DNA of 64,000 nt. Source: Acidipropionibacterium virtanenii (GTDB lineage: Bacteria; Actinomycetota; Actinomycetes; Propionibacteriales; Propionibacteriaceae). The DNA is taken from positions 1,674,001 to 1,738,000 of the forward strand of contig NZ_CP025198.1 of the NCBI RefSeq assembly GCF_003325455.1, written 5' to 3'. Made by a program: the position numbers and the translations under genes. Below, in pieces: positions 28,104-36,911 of the stretch (its first letter is position 1; each line of letters opens with the position of its first letter). Under the pieces are notes generated by a model. It had not been told where the DNA came from. It did no database searches and saw only the letters and a list, made by a program, of their open reading frames with translations.

Positions 28104-30056
28104 TCAGGCCTCGACGACCGGCTCCTCCTCGGTGTCATCGATCTGCGACAGGTCCTCGGCGGACGGATCGTACTCCAGCCACACCGAGCCCAGCGGCGGC
28201 ACGCACACCTGGGCCGAGGCCGGGAACCGGTCATTGAGCGGCTCGGCCGAGGCCACCACCTGGCCCAGGTTGCCGAACTGACCGGTGCCGTCGTAGACCT
28301 CGGCGTCGGTGTTGAGCAGCTCCTTCCACACCCCTGCGTACGGCAGCCCGATCTGATAGCGGGACTGCGGGTTCGGGGAGAAATTGGTCAGGCAGGCCAC
28401 CACATGACCGTCGGAGTCCTTGCGCAGCCAGGAGAACAGATTGTTGCCGGCGTCATTGGCGTCGATCCACTCGAAGCCGCCCGGATCGGAGTCCAGCTCC
28501 CAGAACTCGGCGTGGTCGCGATAGATGTGGTTGAGGTCGCGGAACAGTCTCTTGAGGCCGCCATGGCCCCACAGGTCGGCGACGAACCACTCCAGACTCA
28601 CCGACTCGTCGAACTCGTGGCGCTGGCCGAACTCCTGGCCCATGAAGACCAGCTGCTTGCCGGGGAAGGCCCACATGTAGGAGTAGAAGGCGCGCAACGT
28701 GGCGAACTGCTGCCAGTCGTCGCCCTGGACCTTGGCGATCATCGACCCCTTGCCGTGCACCACCTCGTCATGGCTGATCGGGAGGATGAAGTTCTCCGAG
28801 TACTGATAGACCATGGCGAAGGTCATGTCGTCGTGGTGGTACTGGCGATGGATCGGATTGAGTCCCAGATAACCCAGGGAGTCGTTCATCCAGCCCATAT
28901 TCCACTTGAACCCGAATCCCAGGCCCCCGGCGTCGGAGGGCTTGGTGACACCCGCGAAACTCGTCGACTCCTCGGCGATCATGAGGATTCCGGGATGGCG
29001 CCGGTACAGGTGGGAGTTCACATAGCGCAGGAAATCGATGGCCTCCAGGTTCTCCCGGCCGCCGTACTTGTTGGGGACCCACTGCCCCTCGGGGCGTGAG
29101 TAGTCCAGGTACAGCATCGAGGCCACGGCATCGACCCTCAGCCCGTCCACGTGGAACTCGCTGATCCAGTACAGGGCGTTGGAGATGAGGAAGGACTTCA
29201 CCTCATTGCGGCCGTAGTTGAAGATGTAGGTGCCCCAGTCGAGATGCTCGCCCTGACGGGGGTCGGCGTGCTCGTAGAGCGCGGTGCCGTCGAAGCGGCC
29301 CAGGGCCCACTCGTCCTTGGGGAAGTGGCCGGGCACCCAGTCCATGATGACGCCGATGCCGGCCTCGTGCAGGGTGTCGATGAGGTAGCGCAGATCGTCG
29401 GGAGTGCCGTAGCGGCTGGTGGGGGAGAAGTAGCCGGTCACCTGGTAGCCCCACGACGGGGCGAAGGGGTGCTCCGACAGCGGCATGAACTCCACATGGG
29501 TGTAGCCCTGCCACTGCACGTAGGAGACGAGTTCGTCGGCGAGCTCCCGGTAGCTGAGGCCCTTGCGCCAGCCGCCCAGATGCACTTCGTAGACGCTCAT
29601 CGGCTCCTGGTACGCCTTCGACTCGGCACGCCCGGCCACCCAGTCGTCGTCGTGCCACTGGTAGTCGGACTCGTAGACGATGGAGGCGTTGCCGGGGGCC
29701 TGTTCGGAGAACCGGGCCATCGGGTCCACCTTCTCGTGCCAGTTGCCCCACTGGTCGAGGATGCGGAACTTGTACTTGGTGCCGGCCCCGACGCCCTCGA
29801 TGAAGGTGCCCCACACACCCGAGCCGGGGATGATGCGCATCGGGTCGCCGTTCCACCAGTTGAAGTCGGCGATCACCTCGACCGCCTGGGCGTTGGGGGC
29901 CCACACGGTGAACCGGGTGCCGGTGACCGGCCCGCGCTCGTCGTCGTCGACGGTGATGACGTGAGCGCCCAGCCGGCGCCAGGCCTCCGTGTCACCGCCT
30001 GAGTGGAATCCCTCGAGGTCCCATCCGGTCAAGCCACCGGCGAGATCATGAGCCAT
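28104..30056 (-). CDS. glgB: 1,4-alpha-glucan branching enzyme
   Basis: The 650-residue GH13 enzyme introduces alpha-1,6 branches. It has an N-terminal CBM48-like domain (FTVWAPNAQAVEVIADFNWW), the catalytic barrel with MDWVPGHFP, DGLRVDAVASMLYLDY (nucleophile Asp), IAEESTSFAG (acid Glu) and SHDEVVHGKGS, and a C-terminal beta domain with an acidic tail. ATG 30056 follows the pep2 stop by one base. A longer upstream frame exists but reads through pep2 and is not likely. It completes the GlgE route here with pep2 and glgE. Confidence 0.95.
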   Translation of the reverse strand: MAHDLAGGLTGWDLEGFHSGGDTEAWRRLGAHVITVDDDERGPVTGTRFTVWAPNAQAVEVIADFNWWNGDPMRIIPGSGVWGTFIEGVGAGTKYKFRILDQWGNWHEKVDPMARFSEQAPGNASIVYESDYQWHDDDWVAGRAESKAYQEPMSVYEVHLGGWRKGLSYRELADELVSYVQWQGYTHVEFMPLSEHPFAPSWGYQVTGYFSPTSRYGTPDDLRYLIDTLHEAGIGVIMDWVPGHFPKDEWALGRFDGTALYEHADPRQGEHLDWGTYIFNYGRNEVKSFLISNALYWISEFHVDGLRVDAVASMLYLDYSRPEGQWVPNKYGGRENLEAIDFLRYVNSHLYRRHPGILMIAEESTSFAGVTKPSDAGGLGFGFKWNMGWMNDSLGYLGLNPIHRQYHHDDMTFAMVYQYSENFILPISHDEVVHGKGSMIAKVQGDDWQQFATLRAFYSYMWAFPGKQLVFMGQEFGQRHEFDESVSLEWFVADLWGHGGLKRLFRDLNHIYRDHAEFWELDSDPGGFEWIDANDAGNNLFSWLRKDSDGHVVACLTNFSPNPQSRYQIGLPYAGVWKELLNTDAEVYDGTGQFGNLGQVVASAEPLNDRFPASAQVCVPPLGSVWLEYDPSAEDLSQIDDTEEEPVVEA

Positions 30057-30057
30057 G

Positions 30058-31419
30058 TCATCGGTCCTTCCGTTCAGCGGTGTCCGGAAGCAACGCTGCC
30101 GCTCCGGAACACATCGCGGTGATTGCCCCCAACGGTATGCCGACCCAGCCGGGTCTGTTGAGAGTTTCGTAGACCGTCTCGTAGACGGCCTTGTTCGCCT
30201 CGTAGGCGCGCAGCACCGCGTCATCACGGTGCCCGTATCCGGCCAGGAAGGCCGCCCTGGCCCGCTCCAGCCACTCCCGGCGCCCCGCGTCGGCGGGGCC
30301 GGGAGCGTCCGATGCGGCGTAGGACAGCGATCGTGTCATTCCGGCGACGTCGCGCCACGGGGAGTCTGGGGAGCGGCGCTCGGCCGCGGAGCGGAGGGGC
30401 TCGCCCTCGAAGTCGATGATCCGCCAACCGGCGGGAGTGCTGAGGGTCTGGCCCAGGTGGAAGTCGCCGTGCACCCGGTGGGCGACCAGCGAGCGGCCCC
30501 GGAGCCGGTCGAAGACCGCGGCCAGAGCCTCGCGGTGGGTGGCCAGCGCGGGAGCGGCGGCCACGGCGTCGTCCAGCTCCCCGGTCATCCGCGCGGCGAC
30601 CTGGTCGCCGTCCAGGATGCTGGTCCCGAACCGGTCGGCCATCGCGGCGTGGACGACGGCCAGCGCGCGGCCCAGTTCGGCCATTTCGGAACTCACGTCC
30701 CGGCCCTCGGCGGCCCGGGAGCGGACGAGCCGCCAACCGTCCGAGGCGTCGGGGAAGCGGCCGGTCGCCATCACGAGATCGGTGGGTCCGAGCGTCGACC
30801 AGGAGACAGTGATGTCGGCGTGGACCGCCGCGTACAGGGTGGGGATCGCCGCGACGCCGGCCCGGTTGAGCTCGGCACACGTGGTGATGTCGAGGTTCTC
30901 CCCGGGCTCCAGGCGCCTGAAGAGCTTGATCATCACGGCGTCCTCGCCGTCGCACTCGGCGACGACGGTGGTGTTGGACTGCTCTGCGGACAGCCGGTGG
31001 GCGGCGCGCACCGGAGAGGGTGCGCGCCGGAACCGCTCGATCCGCCACCCCTCGCCCGGACCTGCGGCGGTCTCCTCGCCCTGGCCGAGCAGGGCCCGCG
31101 CCCAGGCGGCGAGTGCCGGCGAGTCCTCGGCGGCGTCGCACAGCCGGCCGCCGCCCGGCGCGGGGCAGATCGCCGGAGGGCCGTCGGTGCCCCGGCGCCG
31201 GCTCAGCAGCAGCTGGTAGGTGTCCCCGCCCCCGTCGTCATGGCGGACCTGAGCCAGGCCGTGATGCACCGGATGGGCGGCGCCCGGGTCGACGGCGCCG
31301 AACAGCAGTGCGGCGGCGACCCGGCCGCCACGTCCTTTCCCGGCGAACCAGCGCGCCCCGCTGATGTGCTCCCACAGGTCCGGCAGGGCCTCGGCGGGCA
31401 GCGCGGTCACGTCGGTCAC
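30058..31419 (-). CDS. pep2: Maltokinase
   Basis: The 453-residue protein is of the Pep2/Mak family with an aminoglycoside-phosphotransferase-like fold. HGDFHLGQ (catalytic loop) and IDFEGEP (metal loop) are clear; the N-terminal cap contains ARWFAGKGR. It phosphorylates maltose with ATP to alpha-maltose-1-phosphate, the substrate of GlgE. Its GTG start overlaps the glgE stop (GTGA). In many actinobacteria it is fused to or next to trehalose synthase TreS; no treS is present in this window. Confidence 0.92.
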   Translation of the reverse strand: MTDVTALPAEALPDLWEHISGARWFAGKGRGGRVAAALLFGAVDPGAAHPVHHGLAQVRHDDGGGDTYQLLLSRRRGTDGPPAICPAPGGGRLCDAAEDSPALAAWARALLGQGEETAAGPGEGWRIERFRRAPSPVRAAHRLSAEQSNTTVVAECDGEDAVMIKLFRRLEPGENLDITTCAELNRAGVAAIPTLYAAVHADITVSWSTLGPTDLVMATGRFPDASDGWRLVRSRAAEGRDVSSEMAELGRALAVVHAAMADRFGTSILDGDQVAARMTGELDDAVAAAPALATHREALAAVFDRLRGRSLVAHRVHGDFHLGQTLSTPAGWRIIDFEGEPLRSAAERRSPDSPWRDVAGMTRSLSYAASDAPGPADAGRREWLERARAAFLAGYGHRDDAVLRAYEANKAVYETVYETLNRPGWVGIPLGAITAMCSGAAALLPDTAERKDR

Positions 31420-33554
31420 CGGCGCAGCGTCATGATGCGGGCGGGCTGGGCGGGATAGAGCTCGACCCAGTCCTCGCGCGCCCAGGTGGCGTCGGCGCCG
31501 GTGAACTCGTCGTGGACGTCGAAGAGCTGGTCGTCCGCCAGGCCCAGGGCGGCCATGTCGAAGGTGACATGGGCACCGGCACCCCAGTCGGGATCCAGGG
31601 AGACGACGACGATCACGACATCGTCCCCGGCCCGCTTGGAGAAGGCGAAGACCTTGTCATGATCGGTCCGGTGGATCGTGGCGTCGCGCAGCTGCTGAAA
31701 CGCGGGGTGATCCCGCCGGATCTGGTTCAGCCGGGTCACCAGCTCGATGATGTTGGGCTGGGAGGACCAGTCGCGGGGACGGTACTGGAACTTCTCGGAG
31801 TCCAGATACTCCTCGCGGCCCGGCAGCGGGGTGTGCTCGCAGATCTCGAATCCCGAGTACATGCCCCAGGACGGGCTCATGGTCGCGGCCAGGATGGCCC
31901 GGATGGCGAATCCGGCAGGGTTGCCGTCGTTGAGGTAGACGGGATTGATGTCAGGGGTGTTGGTGAAGAAGTTCGGGTGGAAGTAGTGGCCGGTGTCGTG
32001 GGAGATCTCGTGCAGGTACTCCTCGAGCTCCCACTTCTCGGTGCGCCACACGAAGTACGAGTAGCCCTGCTGGAAGCCCGCCTTCGCCAGGGCCTGCATC
32101 ATCTCGGGACGGGTGAAGGCCTCGGCCAGGAAGATGATCTCGGGGTGGTCGCGGTGCATCTGCTCCATCACCCACGCCCAGAAGTTCAGCGGCTTGGTGT
32201 GGGGATTGTCGACCCGGAAGATCGTCACCCCGTGGCCGATCCAGAACTCCAGCAGGCGGATCACCTCGTGGTAGATGCCGGACGGGTCGTTGTCGAAGTT
32301 GATCGGATAGATGTCCTGGTACTTCTTCGGCGGGTTCTCGGCGAAGGCGATGGTGCCGTCGACCCGGGTGGTGAACCATTCGGGATGGCTGTGCACCCAG
32401 GGATGGTCGGGGGAGGCCTGCAGGGCGAAGTCCAGGGCCACCTCCAGGCCCAGCGAGTGCGCCTTGCCGACGAACCGGTCGAAGTCGGCGAGAGTGCCCA
32501 GCTCGGGATTGACGGCGTCGTGCCCGCCGTCCGGAGAGCCGATCGCCCACGGCGATCCCGGATCATCGGGCCCGGCGTCCGGGGTGTTGTTGGGCCCCTT
32601 GCGGAAGGCCCGGCCCACCGGGTGGATCGGCGGCAGGTAGACGACGTCGAAGCCCATCGCCGCGGCGGCCTCGAGCCGCTCGTGGGAGGACTCGAAGGTG
32701 CCCGAGACCCAGCCCGACTCCGTGCGGTGGGCGCCCTGGGAGCGGGGGAAGAACTCGTACCAGGATCCGTAGAGGGCCCTGCGGCGCTCGACCTTCAGGG
32801 GACTGGCCAGGGTGGCGGTGGTCAGCGGACGGTCGGCGTAGACCTTCATGGCCTTGTTGACGGCCCGGTCCCGGACGACGTCGGCCAGAAGGTCTGCGGG
32901 CGACCGGGCGGGATCCAGCGCCTCGGCGGCCCGGCCGATGACCTCGACCTCGTCGGGGCGGGAGGCCGCCGCGGCACGGTCGGCCGCGTCGTCCAGGAGC
33001 ACCCGGCCCTCGGCGCAGACCAGATCGATGTCGATGCCGGCCTCCAGCTTCGCCTCCGCGTTGTGGTGCCAGGTGCCCCAGGTGTCCGACCAGGCCTCGA
33101 CGTGCATGGTCCAGTCGCCGGGGGACCAGGCGTGCACCCTGGCCTGCCAGATGTCCAGGCCCATCGGCTCCACCTGCACCATGTCGGTGACGTGGCGCCT
33201 GCCGCGCGGGCTGACCAGGACCGCCGACGCCCCCACGGCGTCATGGCCCTCCCGGAAGACGTTCGCGGTGACGATGAACTCCTCGTCGACCACCGCCTTG
33301 ACGGGCAACCGTCCGCACTCCACCTCGGGGGTGACGTTGTGCACCGGGATGCGGCCGAACCCGCGCAGTGGCAGCTCACCGGGCGTGTCCATGGCCTCGG
33401 TCGGGTACGGCCGGTCGGCCCTGGTCGAACGGCGCATGAGATCGGCGATCTCGGCCTCGGTGGCGGCGACACCGGCCTCGGCATCGACGACGCCGGTGTC
33501 GGCCTTCGGTGCGCTGGTCACTGCGATGCGACGGGGCGGACGCTTCTTTGCCAT
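31416..33554 (-). CDS. glgE: Alpha-1,4-glucan:maltose-1-phosphate maltosyltransferase
   Basis: The 712-residue GH13_3 enzyme extends alpha-glucan from maltose-1-phosphate. The N-terminal domain starts at GFGRIPVHNVTPEVECGRLP. The barrel has VYLPPIHPVG, the nucleophile Asp at about residue 449 in FRVDNPHTKP, and the acid Glu in IIFLAEAFTRP. Two starts are possible. ATG 33554 has a strong GGAGGG site and is used here. ATG 33668, in frame, lies seven bases after a TAGCGT box and would give a 750-residue leaderless product. It is the first gene of glgE-pep2-glgB and is divergent from glgP. Confidence 0.93.
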   Translation of the reverse strand: MAKKRPPRRIAVTSAPKADTGVVDAEAGVAATEAEIADLMRRSTRADRPYPTEAMDTPGELPLRGFGRIPVHNVTPEVECGRLPVKAVVDEEFIVTANVFREGHDAVGASAVLVSPRGRRHVTDMVQVEPMGLDIWQARVHAWSPGDWTMHVEAWSDTWGTWHHNAEAKLEAGIDIDLVCAEGRVLLDDAADRAAAASRPDEVEVIGRAAEALDPARSPADLLADVVRDRAVNKAMKVYADRPLTTATLASPLKVERRRALYGSWYEFFPRSQGAHRTESGWVSGTFESSHERLEAAAAMGFDVVYLPPIHPVGRAFRKGPNNTPDAGPDDPGSPWAIGSPDGGHDAVNPELGTLADFDRFVGKAHSLGLEVALDFALQASPDHPWVHSHPEWFTTRVDGTIAFAENPPKKYQDIYPINFDNDPSGIYHEVIRLLEFWIGHGVTIFRVDNPHTKPLNFWAWVMEQMHRDHPEIIFLAEAFTRPEMMQALAKAGFQQGYSYFVWRTEKWELEEYLHEISHDTGHYFHPNFFTNTPDINPVYLNDGNPAGFAIRAILAATMSPSWGMYSGFEICEHTPLPGREEYLDSEKFQYRPRDWSSQPNIIELVTRLNQIRRDHPAFQQLRDATIHRTDHDKVFAFSKRAGDDVVIVVVSLDPDWGAGAHVTFDMAALGLADDQLFDVHDEFTGADATWAREDWVELYPAQPARIMTLRR

Positions 33555-33675
33555 GTCACCCTCCTGGACGGGTTCGGGCTCGTTCGGGTCTGCAGTGGAA
33601 CCTCGGGTCCCGTCGTCGACGTCCTCGTCGGCGACAGCCTGCCGGATGACCCTGGGAATCCTCTGCATGTGGGCC

Positions 33676-33681
33676 ACGCTA
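33676..33681 (-). promoter_or_regulatory. Candidate -10 box for glgE operon
   Basis: TAGCGT on the minus strand, seven bases before the in-frame ATG at 33668. It implies a leaderless transcript with a second internal start at 33554. Confidence 0.5.
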
Positions 33682-33788
33682 CCGGGTGCGATGCCCGATC
33701 GTGGCCATCGGGCGCATCGGTCCCGGCAGGCGGGTTGCGCGTCGGCCTCCCGGGATGGAACGTGACATCCTGACCGGAGTCCGTCCGA

Positions 33789-33794
33789 TAGGCT
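33789..33794 (+). promoter_or_regulatory. Candidate -10 box for glgP
   Basis: TAGGCT lies seven bases before GTG 33802. GTGACA at 33762-33767 is a possible but distant -35. Together with the glgE box it forms a divergent control region of about 110 bases. Confidence 0.5.
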
Positions 33795-33801
33795 GCCTCC
33801 C

Positions 33802-36354
33802 GTGCGTGCTATCAGACGATTCATCGTCCAACCTGTGCTGCCCGAGCCGCTGAAGCCGCTGGGTGAGCTTGCGACCAACCTTCGTTGGAGCTGGAACCTG
33901 GACACCCGGGACCTGTTCGCCGACATCGATCCTGCGCTGTGGGACGAGGTCGGTCATGACCCGTTCAAGCTCCTGGCCCGGGTGCCGAGCGACCGGCTCG
34001 ACATCCTCGCCCAGGACAAGCGCTTCGTCCGGCGTCTCGAGCTGACCGTCGCCGATCTTGATGAGTACATGACCGGCGACCTCTGGTTCCAGGACTGGGC
34101 GAAGGAGCATCCCGAGGCGCCGAGCGCCATCGGCTACTTCTCCGCCGAGTTCGGCATCACCAAGGTGCTGCCCCAGTACTCCGGCGGCCTGGGCATCCTC
34201 GCCGGCGACCACCTCAAGGCGGCCTCCGACAACGGCGTGCCGATCATCGGGGTGGGCCTGTTCTACCGGCACGGCTATTTCCGCCAGTCCCTCAACGCGC
34301 AGGGCTGGCAGCAGGAGCGGTACCCGGTGCTGGACGCCAATGAGATGCCGGTGCGCCCGCTGCGCGACGGCGAGGACCCGCTGCTCATCTCGGTCAACAT
34401 CTTCGGCAATGAGGTCAAGGCCCAGATCTGGGTGGTGCAGGTCGGCCGGGTGCCGCTGCTGATGCTCGACACCGACATCGACGCCAATCCGGGCCATCTG
34501 CGCGGGACCACCGACCAGCTCTACGGCGGCGACCAGGACCACCGTCTGGCCCAGGAGGTGCTGCTGGGAGTCGGCGGCGTGCGGGCGCTGCGCGAGTTCT
34601 GCCGGGTGACCGGCCGCCCGGCCCCCGACGTGTACCACGCCAATGAGGGCCATGCCGGGTTCCTCGGCCTGGAGCGGATCCGCGAGTACATGGCCGCCGG
34701 CGACAGCTTCGACACCGCTCTGGAGCGCACCCGCGCCGGGAACGTCTTCACCACCCACACCCCGGTGCCGGCCGGCATCGACCGGTTCGGGCTGGACCGG
34801 GTCCGCGAGCAGTTCAACGGCTTCGGCGACCTGCCGATCGACCGGGTGCTGGATCTGGGCCGCGAGACCTACGACGGGGGAGACCCGGGCGTCTACAACA
34901 TGGCTGTGCTCGGGTTCCGTGCCGGGCAGCGGGCCAACGGCGTCTCGCAGCTGCACGGGGAGGTCTCCCGGGAGATGTTCCGCGGCCTGTGGCCGGGATT
35001 CGCCACCGCCGAGGTGCCGATCGGATCGGTCACCAACGGTGTCCACCACCGCACCTGGATCCACCCCGAGCTGCTGCGGTTGATGCAGCCCCGGGTCGGG
35101 GAGAGCGGCCCCCAGATCCACGACGGCTGCGACTGGTCGGCCCTGGACCGGGTCGACGACCAGACCCTGTGGAGCGCCAAGCGGCATATGCGCACGGCCA
35201 TGATCGAGATGGCCAGGACCCGTCTGGAGGCCTCCTGCCGCAGCCGCGGGCTGTCCTCGGACTGGGTCTCGGACGCTCTGGACCCCAACGTGCTCACCTT
35301 CGGGTTCGCACGGCGCGGCGCCTCCTACAAGCGCCTCACCCTGATGCTCACCGATCCCGAGAGGCTCAAGAGGCTGCTCAACGATCCGGCGACCCCGATC
35401 CAGATCGTCATCGCCGGCAAGGCCCACCCCGCCGACGACATCGGCAAGGGCCTCATCCAGCAGATGGTGCAGTTCGCCGACCAGGAGGATGTCCGCGGCA
35501 AGATCGTCTTCCTGCCCGACTACGACATCTCCCTTGCGCGCCCGCTCTACCCGGGCTGCGACGTGTGGATGAACAATCCGCTGCGTCCTCTGGAGGCCTG
35601 CGGCACCTCGGGAATGAAGGCCGCTCTCAACGGGGCCGCGAACCTGTCTGTGCGAGACGGCTGGTGGGACGAGTGGTACGACCCCCGGTTCGGCTGGGAG
35701 ATCCCCTCGGCGGAGGGGATCACCGATTCGGGAGCACGCAACGCCCAGGAGGCCGAGTTCCTCTACGACATCATCGAGACCGAGATCATCCCGAAGTTCT
35801 ACACCCGCGACGCCCACGGGCTGCCGACCGGATGGCTGCGGATGATGCGCGACACGATCCAGATCCTGGGGCCGAAGGTGCTGGCCTCCCGGATGGTCAA
35901 CGACTACGTCGAGGAGCTGTACACCCCGGCGGCGGTCTCCTCGCGCAAGGTGCAGGGCGAGGCCGCCGTGGAACTGGCCGGCTGGAAGCGGCGGGTCCGC
36001 GAGGCCTGGCCGCAGGTCGAGGTGCGCCGTGTGGAGTCGGGCATCACCGGCCGGGTCGCCGTGGGCGCCGAGATCGTGGTGGCCGCCTGGGTGGACCTGG
36101 ACGGGCTGAGCGCCGACGACGTCGAGGTCCAGCTCGTGATGGGCCCGGTCGACGCCGACGACTGGATGCACGATCTTCAGAACCACTCGATGACCCTGGA
36201 CGGGGTCAACGAGCGGGGCATCTCGCACTTCTCGGTCTCGATCCCCGCCAAGGATCCGGGATCCTGGGGATGGACGGTGCGCGCCGTGCCGAGGAATGAA
36301 CTGCTGGCCGGTGACGTCGAGATGGGTCTGGCGGCTGTCGCCCCCGGGGAGTGA
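33802..36354 (+). CDS. glgP: Alpha-glucan (maltodextrin/glycogen) phosphorylase
   Basis: The 850-residue enzyme is of the actinobacterial/archaeal-type GT35 phosphorylases, starting with a domain containing LATNLRWSWN. It phosphorolyses alpha-1,4-glucans to glucose-1-phosphate. The PLP-binding Lys lies in ACGTSGMKAALNGAANLS, and NEGHAGFLGLERI and THTPVPAGIDRF are family motifs. GTG 33802 is supported by the TAGGCT box and absence of a ribosome site. Glycogen made by GlgE would be broken down by this enzyme with GlgX. Confidence 0.94.
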   Translation: MRAIRRFIVQPVLPEPLKPLGELATNLRWSWNLDTRDLFADIDPALWDEVGHDPFKLLARVPSDRLDILAQDKRFVRRLELTVADLDEYMTGDLWFQDWAKEHPEAPSAIGYFSAEFGITKVLPQYSGGLGILAGDHLKAASDNGVPIIGVGLFYRHGYFRQSLNAQGWQQERYPVLDANEMPVRPLRDGEDPLLISVNIFGNEVKAQIWVVQVGRVPLLMLDTDIDANPGHLRGTTDQLYGGDQDHRLAQEVLLGVGGVRALREFCRVTGRPAPDVYHANEGHAGFLGLERIREYMAAGDSFDTALERTRAGNVFTTHTPVPAGIDRFGLDRVREQFNGFGDLPIDRVLDLGRETYDGGDPGVYNMAVLGFRAGQRANGVSQLHGEVSREMFRGLWPGFATAEVPIGSVTNGVHHRTWIHPELLRLMQPRVGESGPQIHDGCDWSALDRVDDQTLWSAKRHMRTAMIEMARTRLEASCRSRGLSSDWVSDALDPNVLTFGFARRGASYKRLTLMLTDPERLKRLLNDPATPIQIVIAGKAHPADDIGKGLIQQMVQFADQEDVRGKIVFLPDYDISLARPLYPGCDVWMNNPLRPLEACGTSGMKAALNGAANLSVRDGWWDEWYDPRFGWEIPSAEGITDSGARNAQEAEFLYDIIETEIIPKFYTRDAHGLPTGWLRMMRDTIQILGPKVLASRMVNDYVEELYTPAAVSSRKVQGEAAVELAGWKRRVREAWPQVEVRRVESGITGRVAVGAEIVVAAWVDLDGLSADDVEVQLVMGPVDADDWMHDLQNHSMTLDGVNERGISHFSVSIPAKDPGSWGWTVRAVPRNELLAGDVEMGLAAVAPGE

Positions 36355-36372
36355 GCTGAGACCCAGCACACA

Positions 36373-36420
36373 ACAGTCCGGCCGGGCCGCGGGAATCCGC
36401 GGCCCGGCCGGACTGTTTTC
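36373..36420 (+). terminator. Strong intrinsic terminator after glgP
   Basis: Two perfect 20-base arms (36373-36392, 36397-36416) with a GAAT loop are followed directly by TTTTC. This is the most classical rho-independent terminator in the window. Confidence 0.85.
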
Positions 36421-36576
36421 TCCGGGTGCGGAGGCGGCGATGTTGCTCCAGAATGGCGGAAATTCGGGAACAGTTCTCACGACCCTCCTGGACAGGAGAG
36501 GCCACTGTGATAAGAAAGCTGTCGCCGGTCCGGCGGTCGACGGTGTCACACCGACTCTGGTGGGAAGCAGGGTGTC

Positions 36577-36864
36577 ATGAGGCTCGAGGAGGGCGAGACG
36601 ATCCAATTTTTCGCTGACTGGGGGTTCTCATGGCCCCTCTGGTGTTCAGAGGGTACGGTATATCCGGATGAGCTCGGCCTCAGCCAAGAACTCGCCGACC
36701 GTCTGGAACGATGGGTGATGCACTGGCAACGGCACCACGAGAGCTATCAGGGATGGGACAGCGAGGAGGACCAGGAATGGTCCGACAACGAGGGCGACAC
36801 CCTCGTCTCACTTCTGAAACAGGAGGCTCCGCAGTTCCGGTTCAAGGATGACCATCGGCGGTAG
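36577..36864 (+). CDS. Hypothetical acidic protein (95 residues)
   Basis: The 95-residue product is acidic and Trp-rich (WGFSWPLWCSE, LERWVMHWQRHHESYQGWDSEE). There is no signal peptide or membrane segment. The pattern of a LSQELADRLERW helix followed by a Trp/Glu stretch is seen in small actinobacterial proteins of unknown role; I do not recognise a named family with confidence. Base composition is less GC-rich than in the flanking glg genes, and the ribosome site before ATG 36577 is weak. A TAAGAA at 36510-36515 may be a promoter element. It interrupts glgP-glgX and could be a recent arrival. Confidence 0.5.
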   Translation: MRLEEGETIQFFADWGFSWPLWCSEGTVYPDELGLSQELADRLERWVMHWQRHHESYQGWDSEEDQEWSDNEGDTLVSLLKQEAPQFRFKDDHRR

Positions 36865-36911
36865 AGCATGGGGCGAGGCGGGGCATATCCGCGGCCGTCC
36901 CGCCCCTGCGC

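Noticed and set aside
30057-30227. Upstream extension of glgB to 30227
   Set aside because: The extra 57 codons overlap pep2 and are not like any GlgB N-terminus; ATG 30056 follows the pep2 stop directly.
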